Positions 46,259 through 57,470 are shown, counted from the first letter of the stretch. The stretch: 64,000 nucleotides of DNA from Engraulis encrasicolus (GCF_034702125.1 NC_085857.1:57651567-57715566); one strand, 5' to 3'. A program made the numbers and translations. Notes: generated from the sequence alone by a model not told the origin.

Positions 46259-46883
46259 GTGATGACGCAGAATGGAATCCATCAAAAAGAATTGGGAAAC
46301 CTGTGGCCAAAAGAAGAGGAGAAAAGACTTCGGAAGAAAAGTCGTATCAGTGCAACACTTGTGAAAATTCGTATACACGCTTACAAGATTTGAAGAGGCA
46401 CCAGGCATCTCACACGGGGGAAAAGCCCTTCCAGTGCACCTCGTGTGGAAAAGCTTTCGGTCGAAAGGATCACGTCTTGCAGCATCAGCGAACTCATTCA
46501 GGAGAAAGTCCATGTGCGAGTTGCAGAGAAGTCTTCGCACACCCCTGCGCTTTGAAAGAGCACCAGAAAAGCCACACTGGCACTGGGGGAAAGAAGAAGA
46601 AGCAGCGGCAGGCGTGCCCTATGTGTGAGAAGACCTTTTCTACAGCAGCTGTTATGAGAGAACATCAGAAGATCCACAGTGGAGAAAAACCATATCAATG
46701 TGCCATATGTGGAATAACATTCTCACATGTGTCTGATGTCAAGAGGCATGAGAGTGCTCACACTGGAGTAAAGCCTCATCAATGTGGCACTTGCGGAAAG
46801 AGTTTCCCTACAACAGACCGCCTTCACCGCCACCAGAGAACCCACTCTGCAGTGAAACCGTATCAGTGCAGCACATGTAAAAG
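46259..46883 (+). CDS. C2H2 zinc-finger protein, exon 4 (ZNF gene 2)
   Basis: Begins after GTTTGCAG in phase 1 with GDDAEWNPSKRIGKPVAKR and carries six complete fingers and the first cysteine pair of a seventh (YQCSTCK). Examples: YQCNTCENSYTRLQDLKRH, FQCTSCGKAFGRKDHVLQH, YQCAICGITFSHVSDVKRH. Finger 3 (PCASCREVFAHPCALKEH) lacks the usual aromatic start. A lysine-rich linker, GTGGKKKKQRQ, separates fingers 3 and 4. The exon ends AAAAG|GTGTGA in phase 2. If the intron were retained, the frame would add about 20 residues and stop at 46945-46947. Confidence 0.85.
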
Positions 46884-47150
46884 GTGTGATTTCAAATGGT
46901 TAACTTCTTTTTTTCACCGGAGTAAAGCCTTGCTGCAACAGTCATGACTGATAAAAGATACTAAGCTGCTAGTCGGATCACCTACACTAAATACTGCACG
47001 TATTCATGCTTCATATGGTTGCCTAGGCTTTATGTATTTCTATATGGCTTTTCCATCATTTTAATCCAATATTCTGTTCTGCTCCACAGATTTATATACG
47101 TAAAATGTGCGCAATGTTGCTTGAAAAAAAAAAAACATTTGTCATTACAG
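46884..47150 (+). other. intron splitting a zinc finger
   Basis: GTGTGA at the 5' end and TTGTCATTACAG at the 3' end. The spliced product reads CSTCK-R-SFGTRGDLKRHE, an exact C2H2 finger, which proves the intron is real or was until recently. Confidence 0.8.
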
Positions 47151-47790
47151 ATCTTTTGGAACTAGAGGGGACCTGAAGAGGCACGAGGCGACCCACGGTG
47201 GCGAGAGCGAAAAGTTGTATACGTGCGCTTGCAAAAAGACGTTCAACCGAAAGGACCATCTCTTAAAGCACCGACGAAGTCACACCGGGGAAAAGCCGTT
47301 CCAATGCACCGTTTGCGGAAAGTCTTACGCCGTGAGACGCAATCTCGTCACACACCAACAAACTCATTCGGAGGAAAAACCTCACAAGTGCAGCAGCTGT
47401 GGAGAAGCATTTGCGAAGCGCAGGGCTTTAGAGAAACATCAGAAAGTCCACACGGGGGAAAACCTGCATGTTTGTTCTATGTGTGGGAAGGTCTCTGCTA
47501 ATGCGCGTGATCTAAGGGAACACGAGAGAATTCATACGGGAGAAAGACCTCATCAGTGCAGCACCTGTGGAACAGCCTTTAGACGCAAATGCGACCTCCA
47601 GACTCATCAGAGAACTCACACTGGAGAAAAGCCATATAAGTGCACGACATGTCAAAAGACCTTTGCATTACGGAAGTACTTGGAGAAACATGAGAGAACA
47701 CACAATAGTGGACACGAGGGCTGTAACGATACTTTTTCCACTTCAAATTCCTCCAAGGGCAGTAAAAGTTCCCTGAGGGCCGTACAATGA
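47151..47790 (+). CDS. C2H2 zinc-finger protein, exon 5 (ZNF gene 2)
   Basis: Continues finger 7 (SFGTRGDLKRHEATH) and adds six more. Finger 8 is imperfect, with one residue instead of two between its cysteines (YTCACKKTFNRKDHLLKH). Fingers 9-13 are canonical, ending YKCTTCQKTFALRKYLEKH-ERTH. From 47716 the reading frame runs into a hAT MITE, which provides the last 24 residues and the TGA stop. The complete model of exons 1-5 has 558 codons including the stop and 13 fingers. The ATG at 47215 is not the real start. Confidence 0.85.
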
Positions 47791-48061
47791 ACACAAACCA
47801 GGATTTCCCCCTGCACTTAAGGGCTATTTTGAAGGCAGTCACCTTTAAAGGAACAGACCACCCTTTTTTGATTTTCGCATATTTGCAGTATTTCCCACCA
47901 TTATTCATGAATGTGCATCATAACATCTGTTTTTTTCCTGACTGAAGCATAACAGAAAGTAGAAAGTGTCTATTACGATACTGCCTTCTTGCACCACGAT
48001 ACAGTATTGTGACTCTGCGTATCGCAGTTTCTCGGTTCGACACAATATAATTGCAGCCCTA
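47716..48061. mobile_element. hAT MITE overlapping the 3' end of ZNF gene 2
   Basis: GAGGGCTGTAACGATAC at the left and the complement TAGGGCTGCAATTATATTG at the right, with the perfect 8-bp duplication GTGGACAC at 47708-47715 and 48062-48069. Its right third (CACGATACAGTATTGTGACT...) matches 51575-51641. It supplies coding sequence, stop codon and 3' UTR to the gene. Confidence 0.88.
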
Positions 48062-48069
48062 GTGGACAC

Positions 48070-49426
48070 AATAGAAAAACTCTTTAGATACAACCCCCCC
48101 ATCCTCGCCTTGTGCTTGTGGCCTCGTGCTTCGCGTCTGGAGAAAGCCGTTTCCCCACTGTCAGCCCAGGCACAACAATTTTTGAGAGACTTTCCCACTT
48201 TCACAATACTGATTGAAAATGAGAAAATGACCTTTTCATAGTGCTTTTGTGAGATGTTGAATAAAAGATCTATCGATCTATCGCCTCACATTGCGAGACC
48301 ACACGCACAAGGACAGGAGGTTAGATGAAGAGATGGACCCTGTGAATCCTCTCAGGAGAAAGGCCAACATTATCAATGGCTGTGGGCACCAGGTAACCCA
48401 CCAGCAGCCACATCCCAATGGAAGACCTAAAAATTGTTTGAAGAGTTTGTTAGATCTATTTTGTGGCACATTTTCCCAGAGGAAAAACAAATTTTCCTAA
48501 GGTTTCCTCCTTAGGTCATATCCTCTCTATTTCTACAAATATGCATGACGTGAAATACTTAAATCACAGTAGTTCTTAAAGGTTGGTGCTGGAAAAACTG
48601 TGTATATGGCATTAAATCACATTAACGCATCAGTCACTCAGTGCAGTTATTGCGTTTTTGCTACACCATGTTCTACACAGTACATGTTAAATATAATCAG
48701 TGTCTATGATATACTGCATAGTAAGTATCAGTGTGCAACTCATTGCCACGTGAATAAGAGGTGTAAAATTGTCTGATTAAAATGATCTCTTCTTGTTGTA
48801 AATGTTGACATGTTTCTGATTTATTGCAATTAAAATGTTCCAACTTTTTCATCTTTGTCTTCAATTTATGCAGCACTGAGCTTGAATCGGTCCCTCCAGG
48901 AATTTGCGATGTTACGATTTGCAACTTTTTTTGTAACTTTAGAGAATTTTCGCGAATTCCGGACGATATCGCAAATTTTACCAATCACCGTGATTTCCCC
49001 GCAACTTTAGGCACCTTTTTGTGTGCCTTTAGTTGTGTGAGCTCAGAAATGGACAAAAAACATCAGGCCATGGTGCCATCTCTCTCCTCCGCTCACCCTC
49101 TCACTCACACACGCATGTACTGGAATCTATAGGTCATAAGTTGCTTTTGTTTCACAGTGCCTCAAGTTAAGCCTCAAAAGAATAGGCCCACTGTGCTTTA
49201 AAATTAATTTATGAAGAAATCAGTTAATTTTCAACAGGGTCTGGTGGATTAGAATGTCGATACCACCGAAGCACCTAATCGTGCCATGGAAATCTACGGG
49301 TATTTTGAAGAGTGAGGGTATATTCCTAGCAATTGTATTTTATTCTGTTGAGATGGCTACACTGAACTTGAACTTGATTTACCAGTCGCTGTACCAGGCT
49401 AACAATGACCTTTTATCTAGTTGCAG
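48070..49426. other. sequence between zinc-finger exons, no exon recognised
   Basis: 48236-48310 (GCTTTTGTGAGATGTTGAAT...CGCCTCACATTGCGAGACC) resembles 43138-43195, a hint of duplicated flanks. 48884-49015 contains CCCTCCAGGAATTTGCGATG, a repeat-like piece. The last 25 bp are a splice acceptor for the exon at 49427. Confidence 0.45.
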
Positions 49427-50883
49427 GGACTGACGCAGATGGGGAACCACCTCAGCAGACAAACGGAAATCCTGAAAAACCATACCCGTGTACAGTTTGT
49501 GGAAAGACTTTTACGCGGAACTGCGACCTCATTCGGCATCAGAGAATACACAGTGGCGCGAAGCTATACGCATGTGCATCGTGTGGCAAGACGTTCACCA
49601 GGAAAGACCACCTCGTGAAACACCATCGCAGGGTCCACACTGGACAAAAACCATACCAGTGTACCACATGCGGAAAGGAATTTCAGCGTAGTCAGCACCT
49701 CAAGAGTCATATGATGGTCCATGCCAGAGAGGAGGAGCCGCATCAGTGCAAGGCCTGTGGGAAGACCTTCACTCGAAACGCCAATTATGTACTTCACCTG
49801 CAAATGCCCCCTGGTGCAAGATCGTGTCGATGCAGCACCTGTGGAGAAGCCTTCGAGCTCCCCTGTCTGTTGAGGAGACACCAGAAAATCCACACTGGGG
49901 AAAAGCACCACGTGTGTTTCACCTGTGGGAAAGGCTTTGCCGATGCACACCAGTTGAAGATTCATGACAGAACCCATACTGGGGAAAAGCCATACCAGTG
50001 TACACAGTGTGAAATGGCTTTCACACGTAGGTGTGACCTCAACAGGCACCAGAGAGTCCACACTGGTGAAAAGCCATATCAATGTGATGTTTGTGAAAAG
50101 GCCTTTGCGCGAAGAAGCCACCTAGAGAAGCATGAGAAAACCCACACTGGAGAAAGACCATACGAGTGCACCATTTGCGGAAAGGCTTATCGAGACAAGT
50201 GGTTACTCACGTGTCACATAAAAACGCATACTGGTGAAACACCATATCAGTGTACCACGTGTGGAAAGAGTTTCACTGCGAACGCCAGCCTCGTCGAGCA
50301 CCAGCGTACTCATTCTGGAGAAAAACCACACCAGTGCACAGTCTGTGGAGAAGCCTTTGCTCACCGCAGCTCTTACAGGAAGCACGTGAAACTCCACACA
50401 GGTGATAAGGACCATGTGTGTCCTACATGTGGCGTGGGCTTCAATAACATTGACGACATGATGAGACATCTAAGAACCCATGCAGGAGAAGAAAAACCAT
50501 ACGACTGCAACATGTGTGGTGAGACCTTCGCCCAGGGCAGTGCCCTCAAGACCCACATGCTCACTGTCCACGCCGGAGAAAAAACTCATCAGTGCGGCGT
50601 ATGTCCGATGGCTTTCTCACGCAGCTGCGACCTGAAGAGACACCAGATGATTCACACTGGAGAAAAGCCATACCAGTGCGCAACGTGCCCCCAGGCCTTC
50701 TCAAGACGGAGCCACCTGGAGAGACATGAGAAAACTCATACAGGAGAGAGGCCGTGCGAGTGTACAGTGTGTGGGAAGGCCTTTCGAGACAAGTGGGATC
50801 TCAGAGATCACCAAAAGACGCATAATATAGATCAGATAATAGATAAGATAAAACATGATGGTGAAATGTCCACACTAATGTAA
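49427..50883 (+). CDS. C2H2 zinc-finger protein, 16-finger terminal exon (ZNF gene 3)
   Basis: Acceptor TTATCTAGTTGCAG, phase 1, then GTDADGEPPQQTNGNPEKPY. Its 485 residues are almost only fingers, 16 in all, mostly with TGEKPY linkers. Finger 4 is decayed (CKACGKTFTRNANYVLHLQM, then Pro in place of the second His). Fingers 2 and 13 have a one-residue longer His spacing. Fingers 7-9 and 14-16 are a repeated block (QMAF/TR.CDL, RRSHLE, RDKW). The tail is HNIDQIIDKIKHDGEMSTLM. It is either the last exon of a third gene with unseen 5' exons, or an alternative last exon for exons 1-3 of gene 2, which have the compatible phase. Confidence 0.88.
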
Positions 50884-51306
50884 TGTAGTGTGTTGTACGT
50901 AACGTAGCCTCAAAAGAGCGTCTTTGCCTAAAAGATGTCATTGCCTTGAACACGTTTCTTAATCGTCATTGGAGCTGCTCAAAGTTGATTGCTTCCTGAC
51001 AAAGTGGATGGGGTTCCAGATTTCTCCGGAGCTCAGACATAATAATTGTATTGCTCCTGGCCGGTCTAATGTAGTGTGTGTGTAAAGGCCTTTCCCTTTG
51101 TACTGCTTGTTTTTTTTAACTGTGTGTGCAGAGGTGACTGTTAATATTGTTTGGAAGGAATAGGAGACTTCTCTCTCAGCCAACAGTACAAGTACATCGG
51201 ACTGATTCAGTAGTGGTTTAAGAAAATTGAGTCATTATTTATATATTTCTTTCAATATTGAGTGAGGAGGAGGGCCGGATGTGGCCTCTCTGTTATATAT
51301 GGTAGC
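50884..51306. other. 3' flank of ZNF gene 3
   Basis: Likely 3' UTR. No clear AATAAA before the hAT MITE at 51307; AATAAATGG lies at about 51812. Confidence 0.4.
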
Positions 51307-51641
51307 TACGGCTGTAACAATACACCCAACTCACAAATCGATTCGTACCACCATTTTTGACCTACCGTTTGATACACCACAATTTTTTTGATAATCATTT
51401 ATGGCTAGAGTAGGTGTACAACAGGCTACTGATGTTTTTTTTTTCAGTTTGAAAATTATAATGATATTGATGTCACGCTTGGAAGCATCATCATCATCAT
51501 CATGTGTGGTTGTTTCCTGGACTGAAGGGTAACAGAACTATGAAAGGACGTATCATAATACTGACTTCTTGCATCATGATACAGTATCATGACTCTGCAT
51601 ATCACGATTTCTGGATTCGATACAATATTGTTACAGCCCTA
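51307..51641. mobile_element. 335-bp hAT MITE
   Basis: TACGGCTGTAACAATACACC and the complement TAGGGCTGTAACAATATTG, perfect 8-bp duplication ATGGTAGC at 51299-51306 and 51642-51649. Same family as 47716-48061. Contains an (ATC)n run near 51488. Confidence 0.92.
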
Positions 51642-51972
51642 ATGGTAGCCTATGAATATGTAATGTATGAAGTAAGTGTAAGTAACGGCTTTGGTAGCAC
51701 AAGCAAAGAATTTTCTAGTCGTGTAAGACACATCAAGCCCATGCATTTCTTGGATCGATGTGATGTCAGGTGAACGCCCCTTCAGGAGAACTTTGGAGAC
51801 TGAAGGTTGAGAATAAATGGAGTTCCCTTACCGCTGTGGATGGCTGTAGCGCACATCTGATGCAAGTCATCACCAAAGCCACAAAAATAGAAGAAGGAGG
51901 GGACAAAGCCCCCTTAGGAGACCGAACTTTGAATGTCTTTACATTGGGTAGGCAGGGTTTGGGGTATCTTTA

Positions 51973-52542
51973 GCCCTATTCCGACGGGACTAGTTTGAGG
52001 GGGGGACTTCCTGTAAAACGGTCCGGAGAAATGACCCTTGGTAATACTAATCCCGTCCGAATGCGACCCTATGTTAAGATGTGTGGTTAAGTGCACGAAA
52101 TGTACAATATATCCAATCTCTCCGGGCTTGCAAACATTGCGGCCTTGCCGTAAACCAGTAATTTTGACTCAGGGAGTTGCTCCAAGCTGTGTTTGCTGCC
52201 AAAATCAGGCAGCATGGTCAAACTCTCCAAATGAAAGGACACGCATGCAGACGCATTAGAATGGATTTTGAAGGTTTAGTAAACCAACAGGCAATTATTA
52301 GAATTGTTCCACGGGACCAAATAGGTTAATATGCTCAAAAATCAATAATATATTGGAGTTGTCACACGCATGGTGACAAGTGCAGTCACAACGGTGCATG
52401 ATGAGTAACCCCTCCTACTTTCTGTTAGTTAACTGAGATATTTCAATACAGTCCGAATCGGCCATTTCTATTACCCATGTCCTGAGATAAAAATCACATT
52501 TCCCCATGTTCTTACTTAAAACTAGTCTCGTCAGAATAGGGC
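51973..52542. mobile_element. PIF/Harbinger-like MITE
   Basis: GCCCTATTCCGACGGGACTA and the complement GCCCTATTCTGACGAGACTA, flanked by TTA at 51970-51972 and 52543-52545. An internal CTAATCCCGTCCGAATGCGA repeats the terminal motif. A reversed partial copy lies at 55660-56015. Confidence 0.85.
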
Positions 52543-52851
52543 TTAACTCTGCTAGACAATTCTGTGGCGCAACTGTATTTGTTGTTTGTTTACCATTTTC
52601 ATTTGTCTTTGCAATCAACCTTTAGGTAAGCCACATATTTTTAATTCAGATTTAAGCTATGAAATAAGTGAAATATTACCCAAAGAAAGTTTGATTTGTT
52701 GGGCTAGTTTGTATGATGAAATATGTTTTGTGAATGAATGAAAGTGATTTGTGAATGTAGCATGTAATAGCCTTTTAGAAAGTTTTTTTTTTTTACTCTT
52801 TGAAAACCTGAACATTTGAGTCTTCAAAATCAATCCTTTAGATGTGTGATT

Positions 52852-53016
52852 CAGGGGTCCGTTTCTCGATTCTTGTCGTTGCTAACCGTCTTAAGACCGT
52901 CTTACCATTCCCTTGGATTTAGTGGTGAGTGTCGCTGTCGAGAGAGGGTTGAGTCGCTCTTACGAAGGCCGATGCTACCGTCGGTATCAAAGACACTTTC
53001 GAGATACGGACCCCTG
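52852..53016. mobile_element. 165-bp MITE
   Basis: CAGGGGTCCGTTTCTCGATT and the complement CAGGGGTCCGTATCTCGAAA. Only ATT is shared by both flanks. Confidence 0.65.
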
Positions 53017-53207
53017 ATTCGGATTCTGTATGCAAATAAATAAATCAACCATCATCAATCCCGAACCCCTTCTGTGTCCGTCAGAGTCATTCGCTAACGG
53101 CTGTGCTCCCTGTTAGCTGCCCACTCACACAACAGCCAATAGGAAGTGCAAGAGTCCTGCAAAATGATCCAGTTTGCTGACCCATAATTTTTGCAGAGAA
53201 GTTCAGC

Positions 53208-53480
53208 TTGTTAAGTAAACAGATAGTTTTGAGCAGTTCCAACACACACCTGTTTGATGTGAAGTGTAAAAGCTTCAGGGAAGACTGCCAATCATACATG
53301 ATGTGCAGGGAATGTGTGAAGACACATGTACCCGTTGTTTACAGACACATTGCCATTTCGTCATTGTCACATATTGAGAGATTGGATGATATTGTGTTGG
53401 GAAATGACCCAGACTGGATTCGAAACTGCCTCCCCCTGAGCAATGTTGCCCGTATGTGGTATGGTGACTTAAAGATATAA
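53208..53480 (+). CDS. uncharacterised 90-residue open frame
   Basis: Reads MMCRECVKTHVPVVYRHIA...LDDIVLGNDPDWIRNCLPLS. Composition is protein-like (balanced, three Cys in MCREC/NC), but I do not recognise a domain and see no splice structure or neighbours that would support it. It may be part of an old mobile element or chance. Confidence 0.2.
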   Translation: MLSKQIVLSSSNTHLFDVKCKSFREDCQSYMMCRECVKTHVPVVYRHIAISSLSHIERLDDIVLGNDPDWIRNCLPLSNVARMWYGDLKI

Positions 53481-54397
53481 GAAATAGCTTTTTGTATTTA
53501 CTTGTGTTTATTTTTTTAATTAAGAATGCCATTACTAGAAAATGGCTGCTGATAATATATACAGAAATCTTAGCTCACAGGACATGTAGTTCGTTGGTTC
53601 AGTTATTTACAGGGCAACTCATCAATGGAGCATATACCTCATAACATTATTCAGCTGAATTCCCATACCTTCAAATAACAAATCAGAAATCAATATATGA
53701 ATGCCAACTTAACGTGATAGTTTTCTTGTTTTTTCTTTCCCTTTTCTTTGCTCTGTCTGATATGTTATTGATTTTTTTGTGATGATTTATGAGGAAAACA
53801 TTCACAAATTGTCTGCATTATTTTTATTATTATTATTTACTTTTTCCATGTAAGTTAGTATGTACTGTACTGTACGTAGGGCATGTCCACTGCCATTTTG
53901 GTTTGCTTATATTTGTGTTTTTCAATGGTGACTATGAATGACTACAGGAAGAATAGTTGCCGGCGCCGCAATGCAAAAGCTAACAGGGATCAAATAAACA
54001 AACAAATGTCAGAATCGAAGTAATCATTATTGCAGTTTCCAAGATGATCTGAAAATGAAATAAAAAAAGCTTAAATTTACATTGGGTCTCCATTACATTG
54101 TATGAATTCAGTGGGGTCCATGTCAGATGACTTTGTCCCGTGCTCGTCCAATGCTGTCAGCGGCCCTGGGCTTACATGTAGGCCTCGGTATACGTGTTTT
54201 GATATTAAAAAAAGTGTATCGACATCTTTCTTGAGCCTGTATTACACTTGTATTGTGCTGTCATGTCCCATCATGTATTTCTATTGTAAATGTGAATTGC
54301 TCTGAAAAGACAAAGTGTGGTATGAATTAATAAAGGGTAGTGTCTGGGCTGCCTGATTTTTGTAAATTGACCAAAACTTACTGTTGCTATTATTATT
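53481..54397. other. intergenic, nothing recognised
   Basis: AT-rich; no exon, tandem repeat or transposon ends that I can support. Confidence 0.4.
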
Positions 54398-54600
54398 ATG
54401 TTACACTTAGCTAATGCTGATACACCAAAGCAGCTTACAATTATTTACAGGGTATTGGTTACATTCCCTGGAGAAATGTGGGGATAGGTGCCTTGCTTAA
54501 GGGCTCTTCAACCGTGGAGTGAGAGCGGAAGGGTAGGATTCAAACTGGCAACCCTCTGATCTAAAGCCCATCTCCTTAACCACTAGGCCATGGCTGCTGT
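54398..54600 (-). repeat. tRNA-derived SINE (family B), antisense
   Basis: The complement reads GCAGCCATGGCCTAGTGGTT (A-box region) and GGTTGCCAGTTTGAATCC (B box), followed by a body with CCTGGAGAAATGTGGGG on the plus strand. Confidence 0.8.
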
Positions 54601-55299
54601 TAGTTGGAATTACATATTATATATTATTTCAAGTTTGGTAAACATACAAAAGGAAGGCAACCCAAACAGGACACTAACTTTTGTGACATAAAACACTCTG
54701 GGTGCCGATGGGCAGATTTTAATGAAGCGTGGTGTGCCTTGTTAATGACAAGGCAGAAGCCCAGAAAGCAACAGCATGAATCTGACACCAGTAGCTATTA
54801 AGGAGTCAGAAAAGAGTTTTCAAGCAATAAACCAAAACCATTCTAGGTGAGCTAAATTGAATGAAAATGGGAAATTGGTATTGGTGCATTGGGCAAGGAT
54901 GGAATACTGTACAGTCCTACCGGGAACCAGGCCCAGGGGCCCCAAGAACCAAGAGTACTTTGAAAATATCAATTACCACAAGGCAAATATTTGTTGAAAA
55001 TATCAATTGGCACACATAACAAGGCTAATATGTATACATAGGCTACGGTAAGAACATGGATTTAGTTCATGTCTGCTATTTTGAATTTCCTATAATAGAC
55101 AACTCTAGCTGCAAAACTTTCTGTTCTTTGCTCAGTAAATATTTGTTTATTACTAAATAAATGTTCATTGATCGAATTTGGCAATAGACGGCACAGTTTG
55201 AACGATTAGCATTGTTGTAATAATGGTCACAAGCCATCATACGATACCTTTAGTTTAAACCCTTTGCACAGAGCCTAATGTTATAGCCTAACCTTACTC
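54601..55299. other. intergenic with an old repeat
   Basis: 55090-55255 aligns with 30230-30390 (CGAATTTGGCAATAGACGGCACAGTTTGAACG). The rest is unassigned. Confidence 0.4.
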
Positions 55300-55327
55300 T
55301 GTCTCTCTCTCTCTCCAGTCCAGATGT

Positions 55328-55388
<61 letters not shown>
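55300..55388. repeat. (CT)n microsatellite
   Basis: CT run interrupted by CCAGTCCAGATGTTCTT; the same anchor appears inverted beside the GA array at 61745-61845. Confidence 0.95.
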
Positions 55389-55391
<3 letters not shown>

Positions 55392-55492
55392 TGGGATGTA
55401 AGGTGTTGCAGTAATATCAAATCACCACAAGGTAGAGCTGTGTGACTGAGACTTTACAGACCTGAACACATGCCTATAGCCTATAGGTAAGC

Positions 55493-55493
<1 letters not shown>

Positions 55494-55535
<42 letters not shown>
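55494..55535. repeat. (TG)n(AG)n compound microsatellite
   Basis: About 8 TG units followed by about 12 AG units. Confidence 0.95.
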
Positions 55536-55659
55536 CCACTGTCGACACAATAGGTCACAAAAGGACATAAATGGAAATGCACAACAATAGCTCTTATATA
55601 TATATATGCCTATTATGTTCTATGTATGTCTGCTGTTGCCCAGCCTTGCACTTTATAAT

Positions 55660-56015
55660 GTCTTACACTTTACATGTCCATTCCAATGCGTCTGCATGCG
55701 TGTCCTTTCATTTGAAAGGTGCGTTTGACCATGCTGACTGATTTTGACAGCGAACACAGCTTGGAAGAACTCCCAAAAACAAAACTAACGATTTACTGCA
55801 AGGGTGTAATGTTTACAGCACTTAAAACAGACATCTTTACATAGGGTGGCATTCGGACGGGATAAGTAGGCCCTATTATACCGAGGGTAATTTCTACGGA
55901 CCGTTTCACAGGAGGTAAAACTTGCGGTGAAGTTTACCGACATAGGCCTACTTCGCTATCTTTACTGACATGGAGCGTTCGGACGGGACTCAATTTCCCG
56001 GTTATCATTACTTTA
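55660..56015 (-). mobile_element. partial Harbinger-like MITE, reversed
   Basis: TCCATTCCAATGCGTCTGCA...GGTGGCATTCGGACGGGATA is the reverse complement of 52040-52270. A right terminus of the same family (ACTAGTCCCAACCGAATAGG-GC then TTA) stands at 60871-60895, after the large insertions that follow. Confidence 0.65.
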
Positions 56016-56016
56016 C

Positions 56017-56322
56017 CCTAGCCTGGCGACGCCATCCATGTACTCCACCCAAAGATTTTGGCTCTACACATCGTCTGGCAAAAGCCTCGAGCTCGGTTCT
56101 CTCAGTGTTACGCCAATCAGCAAACAGTTGAGAGTGGTGACGTAGAACTCACCCGTGAGCTCCGTTACTGATTGGTTAAGGTAAGTATATTCACACTTTC
56201 GTTTTGTTATTTATATGCTTTTGCGATGCTACAACGTAACAGGCATGCTAATAAAGCACAATATGGGTTTTAATTTGAGTTTGGAACTTCAATTAATTTA
56301 AATGATAGAGTAAGATCAGACC
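56017..56322. other. relative of the small MITE at 33336, then unassigned
   Basis: CTAGCCTGGCGACGCCATCC matches the end style of 33336-33423. No gene. Confidence 0.4.
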
Positions 56323-56857
56323 CAGGCGCGGTTCTGGCATAGAGGCGTTGCTAGGCAACCGCCTTAGGCCCCGCCTTAGCCCCCCAAATTTAGGGGCCCC
56401 CTCTGACTGGGAGCGGAAAATTTCACATAGTAATTGGGGCCCCTTTGGACAGTAATTCACAAATAAATGCTAATTTTCATAAATAATGAATTTTGTATGT
56501 TTAAATTGGAAATAAGAGCAACACAATACATTACAAACAAATACAGATCCCGTGCACACCCCTCTCTTTCGTGTTAAAATGGAATATTCCATCCATGCAT
56601 GCCATGTGCGCGAGACGAGTTCCAAAACATTCGCTACGTTCCCACACAACATGCCTGCGCATATCTGCACAGCTCAAATGCGCACAATGCGTAATTACGG
56701 CGCATTCGGAACGCACTGTGAGTGCGCATTGCTGCCCATATATGCGCAGCGGGTCCCTCCGCGAACGCGCTGAAGACGGAAGCGACTCAAGCGAGGTGAC
56801 TGACATTTCTAGGTGGTGACTCGAGCGAAGCCGTGTGAACTTCGAATCGGCAACAAT

Positions 56858-57470
56858 ATGAAGCGCCATTATCCATGTGGCAATACAAAAAAAAGAAGAA
56901 GGAAGAGGCCCAACAAAAAAGAGATGCCCTTCCGAAATCAACTAGCTTTTTTTTAGCGTCACAACACCAGTACGAACACCGGTACCGGACCCGAATGTTT
57001 TGGTGGTGGAGGAGGAGGAGGTGCCACTGGATCCGGCTGTTGATACAACAGGAGGTGGAGGAGAGGAGCTGGTGGTGGGGAAGGAGGATTGCAAGCAGAC
57101 ATGAAAATGTTGTGCTTTCCTGAATATGGATACCACTATGCGTAATTTTTTTAAAACTCCAACATCGGTAACTTTGGATAACCCACGACATGACATGTTA
57201 GAAGCCTGAACTATCTCCGTGGATCCAGAACCATTGACAGCCGTGCCGACAAGGAAGCGGTGCCCTACAGTAGCACTAGCAGGTCGACTACTGTGGCTAT
57301 CCCCACTGATGGATCTGTGAATGACCGCGGCACTGATAAACCCAATCAGGTTTTGTTGAAAGAATACCTCGTGAGATATTTTGTTTCGAAAAGACATTAC
57401 TTTTCCTCTAGCTGTGAACTGGGATTGGCTCGAGTAAGTTATTCCATTGAAAAGGACGCAGCCTTTTAAG
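56858..57470 (+). pseudogene. hAT transposase N-terminal remnant (TTF-type zinc-finger class)
   Basis: With frame changes it reads MKRHYPCGNTKKRR, KKKKEEAQQKRDALPKSTSF, DRGTDKPNQVLLKEYLVRYF and ARVSYSIEKDAAF, which resembles the N-terminus and TTF-type finger of ZMYM1/DUF4371-like hAT transposases. Frameshifts and stops; the catalytic and dimerisation domains are missing. Confidence 0.55.

Noticed and set aside
47215..47790. Separate 191-residue zinc-finger gene starting at its own ATG
   Set aside because: Joining to 46883 reconstitutes a perfect finger in frame, so it is exon 5 of the upstream gene.
56531..57397. Several 80-150 residue frames on both strands
   Set aside because: They overlap a decayed hAT transposase whose plus-strand pieces explain the composition.
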